DNA from: Apoderus coryli
Lineage: Eukaryota; Arthropoda; Insecta; Coleoptera; Attelabidae
Assembly (NCBI GenBank): GCA_911728435.2
Contig: OU452204.1
Span: 6,882,001 to 6,946,000, forward strand
Length of the DNA stretch: 64,000 bases
Reading direction: 5' to 3'
Within the stretch, counting starts at the first letter, position 1. Every line of letters begins with the position of its first letter. The notes beneath the pieces are model-generated. The model ran no database searches and was not told the origin of the DNA. It saw nothing but the letters and a program-made list of their open reading frames with translations. Made by a program: the position numbers and the translations under genes. Positions 49,901-55,907 of the stretch are shown here, piece after piece.

Positions 49901-50774
49901 AAAAAAAAAGAAAATACCTGGGATTGTGAAAGTAGTCATTGGCAGTAAGTCAGCAGCATTTTTCGACAAATCGAGCAAGAGACAAAAAAGTTTCTAAATT
50001 GAATGGGAAATACAAATTTATTATTATTAAAGATTAGAGGTGTTTCATGAAAATGTTTGACTGGAATAAAGAGTATTGAACCCTCAAAAATGTGCCACCA
50101 TGTAAGTATTATTTAACATTAAATAGCTCTTAATATTAAGTTTTTGCCGTGGAATAAGCGTACCAAATTTACAAATTCTTGGAGAAAAATTCAAAAATCG
50201 AAAAACAAATTAAAACCTTAACTATATATATATATCTCGGACACACAAGGGTTTTGGACATACCTATGTTTGTAGGCACTTTTTTCATTTTTTTGTAAAT
50301 GCGTCCCACATATTGTGAAATACCCTGTATAAGTATAAGTTTATCATTTTTCCTCATATGTAATTAAAACTGCATGAATCAATTTTATTAAAATCAGACA
50401 AAGCACTCAAAAAACACATATAGTCAAGAAGACTACTAAGGTTACACAAGGCTTTTAAAGCCTTGTATTTTCATAATTGAGTAGGGGGTCTTACTCAGTT
50501 GTGGTAGTACAAAGTTTTTATTATATTCTAAAGACAAAACAAATGATCCAGGGTTCGGCTCTAATTATAAGTTTATAATACATAAGAAAATTCGCCAAAG
50601 TTTCTATTTTGATTGTTACTTTGAGAAATTTGTGCATATATTACCTGCTTGTGCTGCGAAATGTAAGGGCGTATTGCCCTCATTGTCTGGTTTATTTGCA
50701 TCTATACCAGGAAACTGCAATAAACTTTCCAGCAGGTCTATTGTTCCATTTGATGCCACATAACTAATTATCGT
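14772..50774 (-). CDS. Ankyrin-repeat protein, ANKRD33/33B-like (four exons seen, incomplete)
   Basis: This is a putative ankyrin-repeat adaptor protein. Exon 50645-50774 encodes two repeat halves ([34 protein letters not shown]). It joins in frame (phase 1) to exon 48728-48868 ([40 protein letters not shown]). This matches the vertebrate ANKRD33B pattern EGNTALITAAQAG…NAFGFTALMKAAMQGR as I remember it. Exons 15238-15419 and 14772-14972 join each other at phase 0 and give a Ser/Val/Pro-rich C-terminus. Part of it ([20 protein letters not shown]) recalls the conserved C-terminal block of that family. The first exons and at least one exon after the second ankyrin exon, coding for the rest of that repeat, were not found. 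That all four exons form one gene is inference. If so, the DNAJB gene lies in its intron on the other strand. Confidence 0.5.
15238..15419 (-). CDS. Internal exon of a - strand gene (probably ANKRD33-like)
   Basis: It is bounded by the acceptor GTTTGTTAATGCAG and the donor ACG|GTAAGTA. It is 182 bp; the first two bases complete a split codon, and 60 codons follow: [20 protein letters not shown], then [20 protein letters not shown], then [12 protein letters not shown]. It is clearly richer in GC than its flanks, as expected for coding sequence. Confidence 0.6.
15420..16697. other. Intron or intergenic AT-rich DNA
   Basis: No gene was recognised. A short hairpin (AATTTGTTTATTACAAAT) lies near 15867-15885. 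The 15977-16162 (-) open frame and the adjacent GAATTGAAT-rich stretch near 16310-16390 may be relics of a LINE 3' region, but I cannot support that with a conserved motif. Confidence 0.35.
16860..17225 (-). pseudogene. Mariner-like (DUF4817-type) transposase fragment
   Basis: Reading the - strand with frame changes gives [60 protein letters not shown] and [19 protein letters not shown]. These are successive blocks of insect mariner-like transposases with a DUF4817 helix-turn-helix (family consensus …SFSRNAIMNFHN…WCDENPHA…GIVGD.LIGPY…). The same family occurs at 55.9-56.35 kb. The copy has stops and frameshifts, and both ends are missing. Confidence 0.65.
17399..18107 (+). repeat. Minisatellite, ~60-bp unit, about 12 copies
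   Basis: The unit contains TTGTTCAATTCGTACTTGAT, TCTGTAATGTAATTTTACAA and TATGTGTCTTTTATACAA. Copies start every 58-61 bp from 17399. Most differ at one to five bases, so the array is fairly young or homogenised. TAATGTAATTTTACA within the unit is nearly palindromic. An AATAAAG-(TTA)n tail follows at 18160-18195, so the array may belong to a retroelement 3' end. Confidence 0.9.
18196..18771. other. AT-rich spacer between repeats
   Basis: It contains several near-repeats of AATTAGTTAGATATTACATA around 18250-18350. No coding signal was seen. Confidence 0.4.
18772..20671. mobile_element. Mariner-like element with ~235-bp terminal inverted repeats
   Basis: The left arm (about 18773-19009) begins TATACCGGTTGGTC. 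The right arm (about 20430-20671) is its inverted copy and ends GGACCACCCGGTATA. Shared internal blocks include AAAACGGCACATTTTT and AAGGTCAACT. TA at both ends fits Tc1/mariner integration. The element encodes a DUF4817-type transposase on the - strand and, between the transposase start and the right arm, carries a hammerhead-like motif at 20253-20285. Confidence 0.8.
18990..19876 (-). pseudogene. Mariner-like (DUF4817 HTH + DDE) transposase, inactivated
   Basis: This is the cut-and-paste transposase of the surrounding element. It starts at ATG 19876 as [20 protein letters not shown]. The helix-turn-helix region runs through [18 protein letters not shown] and [20 protein letters not shown] to [20 protein letters not shown] frameshift and one stop (CAA to TAA) interrupt the next segment ([10 protein letters not shown]). 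The catalytic part reads [13 protein letters not shown], then [11 protein letters not shown], then WPARSPDLT. The second catalytic Asp (family WFQQDGAPAHY) is Asn here. The reading frame runs into the left terminal repeat right after SPDLT, so the usual C-terminal part (…LDFFLWG…) is deleted. Confidence 0.8.
20672..21069. other. Spacer with possible LTR-like end
   Basis: 20830-21010 is richer in GC (CAAGCCGTCCTGCGCATATC, then GCATGCCGCCATTATGGG) and ends in AGATAAATAAATATTGTG, which resembles an LTR polyadenylation region. It lies directly beside a gypsy pol fragment. No matching second LTR was found, so this is a weak call. Confidence 0.3.
21160..21525 (-). pseudogene. Ty3/gypsy retrotransposon pol fragment (RNase H end to integrase start)
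   Basis: The open frame begins [20 protein letters not shown], continues DSLSRL, and later has [20 protein letters not shown]. The first block is the typical end of the gypsy reverse transcriptase/RNase H region (LQ.FDF.V.Y..GK.N..AD.LSR). The second resembles the segment before the integrase zinc finger. Similarity is lost after about 21160, and upstream of 21525 the frame does not continue into RNase H. It is a short relic, not a functional element. Confidence 0.7.
21526..23340. other. Intergenic DNA with possible solo-LTR-like segment
   Basis: 22190-22560 contains AACCCAAAATGGCGGCAAC, a stretch rich in CAGACAGTCAGTC and TCAATAAATATTCACTATTG, reminiscent of an LTR. No primer-binding site or second copy was seen. 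22600-22660 has two near repeats of CGAGCTACCAG. No gene was recognised; the small + strand frame at 23010-23216 has no family match. Confidence 0.3.
23388..24300 (-). pseudogene. Mariner transposase (DD34D), multiple nonsense mutations
   Basis: This is a classic mariner transposase. It starts at ATG 24298-24300 ([19 protein letters not shown]) and runs through the HTH region ([16 protein letters not shown], then [20 protein letters not shown]). After a small deletion comes [20 protein letters not shown], and after a frameshift [18 protein letters not shown]. The catalytic blocks follow: [26 protein letters not shown] and [11 protein letters not shown], so all three Asp residues survive. Stops replace residues in FRRG(W), VVVP(E), VD(W), GDE(S), FF(G) and TTI(C). 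After NDFF the sequence diverges, so the C-terminus is lost. Terminal inverted repeats were not recognised. Confidence 0.9.
24301..27214. other. Intergenic DNA, no gene recognised
   Basis: A - strand stretch near 24845-24750 reads as a short acidic peptide ([20 protein letters not shown]) ending in a stop. It could be an exon or transposon relic, but nothing around it confirms this. Overlapping small frames at 26223-26490 on both strands look spurious. Confidence 0.4.
27215..27973. mobile_element. TACAGGGTG inverted-repeat element, ~760 bp
   Basis: The left arm begins TACAGGGTGAGTCACGAGGA (27215). The right arm ends in the inverted match TCCTCGTGACTCACCCTGTA (27973). Arms are about 180 bp with high identity (ACTTCTACCATAAGTAGAGG and AAAACAATGTTTCGTCATA in both). 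A second TACAGGGTGAATTATGGAT occurs inside each arm (27330 and, inverted, 27867), as if one such element had inserted into another before amplification. There is no coding capacity. Confidence 0.85.
28345..29460. mobile_element. Mariner-like deletion derivative with long inverted repeats
   Basis: The left arm (about 28350-28535) and right arm (about 29205-29460) are diverged inverted copies. Shared blocks include GACAATCAAATT...ATGATAGGCC, the GCAAGGT region and AAAATTGGATTTTTTCGG. Between them lies the N-terminal part of a DUF4817-type transposase on the + strand, joined directly to the right arm, so the catalytic domain is deleted. Confidence 0.65.
28800..29190 (+). pseudogene. DUF4817-type transposase N-terminal fragment
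   Basis: With frame changes the + strand reads [20 protein letters not shown], a stop, then [49 protein letters not shown] and [14 protein letters not shown]. These match successive parts of the helix-turn-helix region of insect mariner-like transposases (consensus YGEC..N...A...Y..RFP…TVTNEE..V.VL…[18 protein letters not shown]…). The frame then passes into the right inverted repeat. Confidence 0.7.
29461..31609. other. AT-rich DNA, no gene recognised
   Basis: Long A/T runs, no coding signal on either strand. TTCCGGTATAACCGAAAGT at 29486-29504 recurs at 49127-49145. Confidence 0.45.
31610..31870 (-). pseudogene. Possible Tc1-like transposase C-terminal relic
   Basis: The open frame contains [40 protein letters not shown] and [15 protein letters not shown]. 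The order PDLNP – (N/K).W.I/L.. – aromatic/basic block – KR...CI...GG.H is that of the C-terminal end of Tc1-type transposases, where PDLNP follows the last Asp block. Similarity is weak (the usual E/D-N-W is not clean) and nothing upstream is recognisable. Confidence 0.35.
32269..32427 (+). CDS. DNAJB exon 1 (J domain, HPD motif)
   Basis: The ATG is in a good context (GCAGGATTATGGG). Codons 1-53 run from [20 protein letters not shown] to AYE, directly before GTAAGA at 32428. It contains helices I-III of the J domain with YHPDKN. Confidence 0.93.
32269..42770 (+). CDS. DnaJ homolog subfamily B (Hsp40 type II co-chaperone), complete, 5 exons
   Basis: This is a J-domain co-chaperone that stimulates the ATPase of Hsp70 and delivers substrates, most likely in cytosol and nucleus. 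Exons 32269-32427, 32580-32799, 32862-33100, 39343-39508 and 42583-42770 give 323 residues. The J domain occupies residues 1 to about 70 and has HPD at 32-34. A short Gly/Phe-type region follows, without long GF repeats. The substrate-binding C-terminal domains begin at [20 protein letters not shown] and include [43 protein letters not shown] and [20 protein letters not shown]. The order and length match DNAJB1/DnaJ-1 (about 330-350). There is no zinc-finger region, so it is type II. The only uncertain junction is intron 2 (32800-32861); an alternative donor at 32825 with acceptor at 32877 also keeps the frame. Intron 3 (6.2 kb) and intron 4 (3.1 kb) are long, and intron 3 holds several mobile elements. 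Confidence 0.93.
32580..32799 (+). CDS. DNAJB exon 2 (end of J domain, G/F-type linker)
   Basis: The acceptor ATTTTTAAG ends at 32579. The exon reads [20 protein letters not shown], the usual end of a J domain, then [19 protein letters not shown] and NPFQSFF. The donor is taken as TCTG|GTAACT at 32800 because the following acceptor CCTTTTCAG restores the frame. Confidence 0.8.
32862..33100 (+). CDS. DNAJB exon 3 (C-terminal domain I)
   Basis: It follows CCTTTTCAG. It reads [20 protein letters not shown], then [15 protein letters not shown] and a conserved [12 protein letters not shown] ending exactly at the GTAAGATG donor (33101). Confidence 0.88.
34212..34257. repeat. Perfect hairpin, 19-bp arms
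   Basis: GTGTATATAAAACGTATAA at 34212-34230 is repeated in perfect inverted orientation at 34239-34257, with an 8-base spacer. It lies within intron 3 of the DNAJB gene and has no visible coding or transposon context. Confidence 0.9.
34898..35320. mobile_element. Foldback element, ~420 bp, ~185-bp arms
   Basis: The left arm carries CATATTTATTCACCTAGTTA, GGGATGACCATAGGCGGGTA and TTTTCTACATAAAAAGGCAT. The right arm repeats all of these in inverted order. The spacer is about 45 bp. The termini do not show TACAGGGTG. It has no coding capacity and would form one long hairpin if transcribed with the DNAJB pre-mRNA. Confidence 0.88.
37498..37701 (-). pseudogene. LINE endonuclease/reverse-transcriptase C-terminal fragment
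   Basis: The - strand reads [20 protein letters not shown], then W and later [27 protein letters not shown] followed by a (D)R..W..VV..AKTL.GL block is the common tail of insect LINE ORF2 proteins and of transcripts misannotated from them. Only the C-terminal tail remains; no reverse-transcriptase motif is nearby. Confidence 0.65.
37963..38050 (-). repeat. LINE 3' tail with (TAA)n microsatellite
   Basis: About nine TAA units are followed by TAGGCTTTATTAAGATTA. On the - strand this reads as AATAAAGCC followed by (TTA)n, the 3' end shared by CR1/Jockey-like LINEs. Similar tails occur at 18160, 49315, 49640 and 63720. Confidence 0.7.
39343..39508 (+). CDS. DNAJB exon 4 (C-terminal domain I/II)
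   Basis: The TTATCATTTCAG acceptor is followed by [55 protein letters not shown] and G, ending one base into a codon at GTATAATAG. The residues match the most conserved part of DNAJB1-type proteins. Confidence 0.93.
39509..42582 (+). other. DNAJB intron 4 (3.1 kb)
   Basis: It is bounded by GTATAATAG and CTATTTTCAG. There is no recognised gene or transposase inside. Open frames at 40337-41000 (+) lack any domain. ATTTGAATCACACTGTATA at 42550-42570, just before the acceptor, looks like the end of an inverted-repeat element whose other end was not found. Confidence 0.6.
42583..42770 (+). CDS. DNAJB exon 5 (C-terminus)
   Basis: The CTATTTTCAG acceptor restores the codon split after exon 4. It reads [60 protein letters not shown] and L, with TAA at 42768-42770. 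The final KTLRDIL corresponds to the end of DNAJB1-type proteins. Confidence 0.93.
42826..42831 (+). terminator. Polyadenylation signal of the DNAJB gene
   Basis: AATAAA lies 56 bases after the stop codon, followed by an A/T-rich stretch. A Tc1-like element begins about 90 bp further on, so the 3' UTR is short. Confidence 0.7.
42920..45722. mobile_element. Tc1/mariner-like element, 2.8 kb, diverged inverted ends
   Basis: The left end reads TATAGTGAGGACCAAAAGTCCG (from 42919) and extends through TAGTATTGTTC-type sequence to about 43050. The right end (45590-45722) is its inverted copy and finishes CGGACTTTTGATCTTCACTG. TA borders are present. The interior holds a relic of a DUF4817-type transposase (44920-45212). 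The rest (43060-44900) is AT-rich with a repeated AAATTATGACGTGAAACT near 43811 and 43876. Confidence 0.7.
44920..45212 (+). pseudogene. DUF4817-type mariner-like transposase relic
   Basis: The + strand, with frame changes, reads [26 protein letters not shown], a stop, then KMNVWAAIW. After a gap comes a C-terminal GHFEHLLK. These are the first catalytic Asp block, the Y/W-SDENP block and the C-terminus of insect mariner-like transposases. The segment with the second and third Asp is missing, so this is an internally deleted copy. Confidence 0.6.
45723..46559. other. Intergenic or intronic DNA
   Basis: A - strand frame at 45710-45839 ([20 protein letters not shown]...) is open for about 43 codons and might be an exon of the surrounding - strand gene. 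It runs into the transposon end and has no clear splice sites. Nothing else was seen. Confidence 0.3.
46560..47581. mobile_element. Foldback element, ~1.0 kb, ~430-bp arms, TACAGGG end
   Basis: The left arm (46560-46992) starts ATACAGGGTGTTAGTAAATA and the right arm (47162-47581) is its inverted copy ending TTTACTAACACCC. Blocks shared along the full arm include GTCCGCAAATGCTTCG, CATTTGCATAT, CAGTGGCGCGCATACG and CCTCGTTCAATTTGTGATAA. The spacer is about 170 bp. Open frames in both arms mirror each other and are not genes. Confidence 0.9.
47582..48089. other. AT-rich spacer
   Basis: No coding or repeat structure recognised. Confidence 0.4.
48090..48397 (+). pseudogene. LINE reverse-transcriptase fragment
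   Basis: It reads [32 protein letters not shown] and later [17 protein letters not shown]. This is the reverse-transcriptase block with (V/I)PQGSVLGP (the Gly is Glu here) and the catalytic (Y)ADD, as in Jockey/CR1-type LINEs. About 80 codons remain before a stop. The orientation is opposite to the surrounding ankyrin gene. Confidence 0.75.
48728..48868 (-). CDS. Ankyrin-repeat exon of the ANKRD33-like gene
   Basis: It is bounded on the - strand by TTAATTTTAG and GCAG|GTAAGTC. It is 141 bp and reads [40 protein letters not shown] and KLLIFA, i.e. the second half of one ankyrin repeat and the first part of the next ([11 protein letters not shown]). The split Gly codon joins it to exon 50645-50774. 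The next exon, which should complete the repeat, was not located. Confidence 0.8.
49010..49125 (-). pseudogene. LINE reverse-transcriptase fragment (second RT block)
   Basis: The - strand reads [12 protein letters not shown], a stop (probably an old Cys), then [15 protein letters not shown]. This matches the reverse-transcriptase motif DLSKAFDCV.H..LL.KL..YGI. It is a short isolated piece in the ankyrin-gene intron, opposite in direction to the fragment at 48090. Confidence 0.65.
49216..50275. mobile_element. Nested inverted-repeat element with LINE-tail insertions
   Basis: The outer arms (about 49216-49320 and 50168-50275) share ACATAGGTATGTCCAAA and GTGTCCGAGATAT in inverted orientation. 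An inner pair (49555-49625 and 49806-49875) shares ATGAATTGCTTGTTACATAA and AACAAGACTTTTAGT. Two (AATAATA)n-TTTATT LINE tails (about 49318-49440 and 49640-49745) sit between the arms. The layout suggests serial insertions into one older element. Confidence 0.65.
50645..50774 (-). CDS. Ankyrin-repeat exon of the ANKRD33-like gene (upstream of 48728)
   Basis: It is bounded on the - strand by TTATTTTGCAG and CAAGCAG|GTAATAT. It reads [40 protein letters not shown] and [18 protein letters not shown] is a textbook ankyrin signature, and the spacing fits the ANKRD33 group. The exons for the N-terminus, on higher coordinates, were not found in the window. Confidence 0.8.
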
Positions 50775-52377
50775 CTGCAAAATAAATGGGAAAAGTTTGA
50801 TTTTATGTATTTCAATATTTAAATTTTCTATAGTTAATCTATGGTTATTCTCATATTTATGTGCTACCCATATCACTATTTACCGCATCTGCAGAATCCT
50901 ATGTAGTCCAGAAATGTTAGTAAATATATCGCATATTTTTCCAGAGTTCCTTTTGTTTCCCTTCATATTTAGAATAACAAATTGGACAAACATGTGACAC
51001 AGTGCATTTGCAAAAATAAATGTGCATAAGGCATATTAGAGCTAGATGGAAAATATGTAGTCCGGTAAGAAATAACTTGTCAAATTGTTTAGATCTAAAA
51101 GAATACAATCCAAATATATTTTTTTTATATGATTCAAGTCCTCTGAGTGCGGGCAATTAATGTAGATTTTACCTTACGTCAGCCTTTAAAAAATCATACC
51201 TATGCAGTTACTTCCGGGGAATGAGGTTATCATTCAATATCTTCAATTTTTAAGAGCAGTCTAAAAAGAAAAATTCCGTTCCACGGGCGTTCCTGCGTGT
51301 AGCTTCAAGCTGCTGGAACTACAAGATATCTATACTAAGTATTTCTAACGGTACCGGTGCGGTGGTTGCAAAAATTCGACTATGGTCATGATCATCATTA
51401 AATGATTAATTTGAAACATAAATAACACAAAAAACCACTTTTTGACCAAAACGAGATTTTACTGATGCACGCAAAAAATTAAATCTCAGTCCAATTCAGT
51501 AAAACCAAGCCAGGGCATGAGTTGACAGATACGACAGATACGCACCGACGAATTCGTTTCGCTCTTATTTCGTCAGAGCATCATCATAGTCGTGCCCATT
51601 TAAAATGTCGGCCTGCCTTTAAGCACAGCAAGATATATGTAAGGCTATATGGGATCAACAGCAGTACATATCTCACCGAACAGAGACCGAAAATTCACTG
51701 TAGCAGCAAAAATATAAGTAAAACAATAGAAAAGTAAACTGTTACCGTCGCCTAGCTCGCCATATTTCTGTGTAAAAGCAATATTTTTGTGACCTTTTTG
51801 TCGTTTACCTTTCTCGTAAAACTCTTGGTGACAAGCTATATTTTAATTGTATTTATTTTTATTTAGACATGAGCTATTTTTATGTATCGATAGTTAGCTA
51901 TGAAAAATTATTCCCCTTTTTTTTATAAGTTTAGTAATTATAGTTTTTATTAATTTTTGACTGAGATTTTAAACCCCTGTTGTTGTGTGTTTTTCAAAAA
52001 CAGCACATATCCTGTAGTATTTTTCTACCAAATTTGGTTTGAGCCCTTTGTTAAAGCCCTTGCCTACGCTCAATCTTTCCTTTAATGCCAAATAGAATGA
52101 AAATTATAAAATTTATAAATGAAACTCCTCGTCGTAATGGATTACTTTAGAAAAAAAATATATAAAAGTAATTTGTGTCTGTAAATATAATTTTGTGGCA
52201 TAGCACAAAAAATTATGTCATTTTAACTTCGTACTTATGCAATTTGAGTTTTTGAAATCCCTGTATAGGCTAGAAGATTTTTATATATTACACATGCGGC
52301 CGGCCAATAGGTTCAGTTGCAATCCTCGAGCCAATAGTTCAACCTTAAAAAGAAATTGAGATCAAATGTAATATATG
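50775..52377. other. Probable intron of the ankyrin gene, with relics
   Basis: A - strand frame at 50917-51156 ends in LICLMHIYFCKCTVSHVCPI and CYSKYEG. A hydrophobic stretch followed by V.H.CP.C recalls the end of a LITAF-type domain, but only one CxxC is seen and the call is weak. At 51500-51720 there is a GC-richer repeat-like stretch with a hammerhead-like motif on the - strand (51545-51576). Nothing else was recognised. Confidence 0.35.
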
Positions 52378-52527
52378 AATACATTTCTTGCATCTCTAAT
52401 AATGAAAGAAAGAATATGTCGATACATTTCTTGCATCTCTAATAATGAAAGAAATAATATGTCGATACATTTCTTGCACCTCTAATAATCAAAGAAAGAA
52501 TATATCGATACATTTCTTGCATCTCTA
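52378..52527. repeat. Tandem repeat, 43-bp unit, about 3.5 copies
   Basis: The unit reads GATACATTTCTTGCATCTCT followed by AATAATGAAAGAAAGAATAT. Copies start near 52380, 52421, 52464 and 52507 with only a few differences. Confidence 0.9.
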
Positions 52528-54394
52528 CGACCCAGTTCATTACACTTTTTGATTATTATTATTGAAATTGTAGCCCGTCTGGTGAGGACGGTAAAAAATC
52601 AATATTCGAATGCCAAATGTGTCAACTTGTGTCATTTAAAAACAATCCTGCCAGATTTGGTTCATGTGATTAGTAGTAAAATAAAAATAAGTATAAATTA
52701 GTAGTTTTTTTTAGATAAAATAATGTTTTAATATTTGTTATATTATTGTGGGAGTTGGGTAAATTAAATTTGTTGGAAAATCAAGTATCTAATAATGTTC
52801 CATGTGTAAATCTATGGTGTGCTGTGTGGATTTATTGAGGAAAATGTGCGGGAATATGTTTATGGTGAAAATCTTCAAATCAAGTGTGGCATCACCAAAT
52901 TTCTCATCTTTTCTTGATTGTTGCCAAATTTTGAATGAATTGAATTGAATGAAATAAAAATAATATGCGATAATTTCAAAATCTGTCTGGCAGCGGAGTA
53001 TTGTTAGTTGGTATGTTGTTGAAGCGAGTAGATTTCATAAGAATAAGAATAGATTCAATAAGAATAACACAACAATTTTACCAAATTCAACTGCAATTTA
53101 AATAAATGCATTATTTAAAATTACTCTAATCTTAGGCTCGTCAGGAAGTCGGTAAACAGTAACGTCTCAGTCACATTTGCAAGCCTCTTTGACATGGTTT
53201 GCAACATTTTTTTTCTAAAGGTTTAAAAATAGTCATAGCTATGGAGCTCAAATAACTGTCATACAGCGTCTGGCAAGCATCAAATACCTACATATTCTCC
53301 AGAATGAAAAATGATGGAGTTGGGAATTTTACACTAATGATTGAACTATTCAGATTTTCTTTCCCATTTGCGATCTTGGTCTAAATTACACTAATATTAG
53401 AACTAAAATATTTTTTTTGTGTTAAAAAACAAAATCAAAAAATTATTCTGGAAATGTTGAGATTCAAATATTTAAGAAATTAATATAATATGTTAATAAT
53501 TGCAAGTAGAAAAGAACACAAACTTGAAGAAGTATTTTTGTCCCAGATTCACTTCACAGAAGTAATTAGCATCATTTGGTTTTGAATTTTATTTGTATAT
53601 CATTGAAAGATTTTGTCACAAATATGGCAAGTATTCAACAGATTGTGTATAAAATAGTAATATGAAATACATATTTGCATATAAACAATTCCAATAAGAA
53701 CATAAGTTAGGCTACTAATAATCATCACAATTTTATCTAGCCTAATTAATAATATATATCGTTGATCTCTGTTGCATTTATTGGTTTATTTATTTGAAAT
53801 CAAATCATAAACAAATATTCCAATTAATATTAATGAAAATATCTATTAAATTAATATGGCATTCATATTTAATTTGATATGCATGTATGGTTTTTATTGA
53901 TATATTATGATGTATGCTAATGCAAGGTAACTTGTATTAATTCTTTGTGTAATCTAGGTAAGTTCGTGAGGCATCGATTGTCATATTGTTAAAATAACGA
54001 GCCTACTATGGCTTATACCACAGATTAATACACTCATATGTGCTTATAATGGAATTGAGCACAAATACTGATGTGTTGCAAGAGTTTTTGAAGCCTATAT
54101 TGTGCTGGAGTGAGATGTGAATAACTGCCTTAAAGTCTCCTGAAGTATACTCCTCATTTAAAGTAGCTATCAAGGATATTGAATTGAAGTATACAATGTA
54201 ACCAGAAGGCGCATGTGTAAGGCGTTTTTTTCAGGTGCGTAAGCCATAGGTATTGCAACCAACATAGACGTATTCCATCCAAATCTGGCTTATTTAAATT
54301 TCCAAAACATTAACACCAGGTAAATAAATTTTGTATTGATATAAGGTGGGTTTCAGTTTGGGAGCCTCATATTCAAGTTAAATTTGTTTTGAAA
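52528..54394. other. AT-rich DNA, no gene recognised
   Basis: GAATTGAATTGAATGAAATAA followed by AAATAATATG near 52940 could be a retroelement tail. No coding frame of note. Confidence 0.4.
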
Positions 54395-55610
54395 TGGTTG
54401 ATCCTTCTTTTGTGTCGAATAAACCTAATTCCATTGGTATTACGGGAAGTATTAACAAGTTTTTCCGATCGTTTTCGGATTAGAGAACATTTGCAGTGAG
54501 AAGCAGATGCAGCGTTTCGGATGAGTCTGAACTGAACTTCGGTACTCAACAGGGAACCATATTGGGCCCCTTAATTTATCTCTGTAAAATAACGATCTTC
54601 CGGAACATGTCAATAGTGCTAAAATCTTTTTATATGCGGATCACACTACAGCGGTTATTGGTCGTGTTGATCCAGAAATAGTGCGGAGGAGGGTGCTGGA
54701 GGAACAAATTAATGATTAACTCGATGAAGACTCAAGTAATTGAATTTCATAGCCGGTACAGGCACTCTTCTGACTTTTAATTTGACTTTGATTGTCACAA
54801 CGTCTCCCTTAATGATTGCGTCAATTTTCTTGGTGTTAGGTTAGATAAGCACCTTAATTTTTTTTTTTAATTTAGTGAGACGGGTTGTGCGAAAATCAAC
54901 AAATGTTTTTTCTTTGTTCTTTCATTAAAAGCTTCCCTTAGCCTTCGCGAGATTTGGAGTGTTTCTACAGTTCTGTTCAATCAGTTCTGTCCTCCAACCT
55001 GGTTAATTGGGGACAGTCTCAAGATATTAATAGGGTTTTCGTCACCCGTTGTAGGGAGGTTTTTAAAAACAAAAAAATCTTAACAGTTGCTTCACTATTT
55101 ATTGACCCTATTTAGAGTTAAAGCAGGATTGCCGAGAAATAGTGATCAGCACAATTATAATACCAGAAGAGGAAATAATATCTTGCACAAAGGGCATACG
55201 CTAGATCTAGAACTAGACAAGAGATCTCCGATTTATGTGGGTGGCTCGCTGTATAATATTTTGCCTATCAGCATTAAATCAATTAATAATTTGAATAAAT
55301 TCAAAAAAGTAAGAAGTTGCTATTCTCGGGAGTTTTTTTTATACGGTTTAGTAATTTAAGAACCACGTGTCGTCTGGCAGTTAAGTGTTTCTTGTATTTG
55401 TTTGTCACACAATTTAATTGACTGTAAATTAAAAATTGTATGTCTTATTAATTTATATTTATATTTTTGTAGGGTAAACCTGTGATTATTTTTGTATGTT
55501 AGTGTTTATTTGTTTGTGTGTTTACTATTTAGTTAAGTTATGACAATGGTCTATACTATGTAGGTATATAGGAAAAAATGAGACAAGAAAAATAAAGAAT
55601 TACAATAAGT
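54395..55610 (+). pseudogene. LINE ORF2 relic (reverse transcriptase to C-terminus and 3' end)
   Basis: The + strand reads SVSDESELNFGTQQGTILGP, then, after a frameshift, NDLPEHVNSAKIFLYADHTT. This is the reverse-transcriptase block with the catalytic YADD changed to YADH. After several breaks, 55087-55359 gives NSDQHNYNTRRGNNILHKGH and YVGGSLYNILPISIKSINNL, followed by NKFKK. This is the C-terminal YNTR … LYN.LP..IK…FK block of Jockey/CR1-like LINEs. An AATAAAGAATTACAATAAG tail near 55590-55608 probably marks the 3' end. Confidence 0.75.
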
Positions 55611-55907
55611 AAAGCAGGGTCTAGCCATTTGGACTAGAAATTATATAGAAGCGAAATGTGGGAATGTGTCTAAAAATTTCGCTGACAAACATATATTGAA
55701 ATGTTGTTTTGTGTGATGTAAATAATGGTTTTAAAGTGTTATAGGTCACCATTGGGAAATATATTCCAGTCTTATGATAAGCTTGTCAATATCCTTAAAT
55801 TATTTATATAAACCTGTACACTATTTGGTAGTAGGTATGTGGACATTTTAACATTGATTCTTACAAGCATTCTCGAGAGTCTGAAAGTTTGTCTAGTGAG
55901 ATATCTT

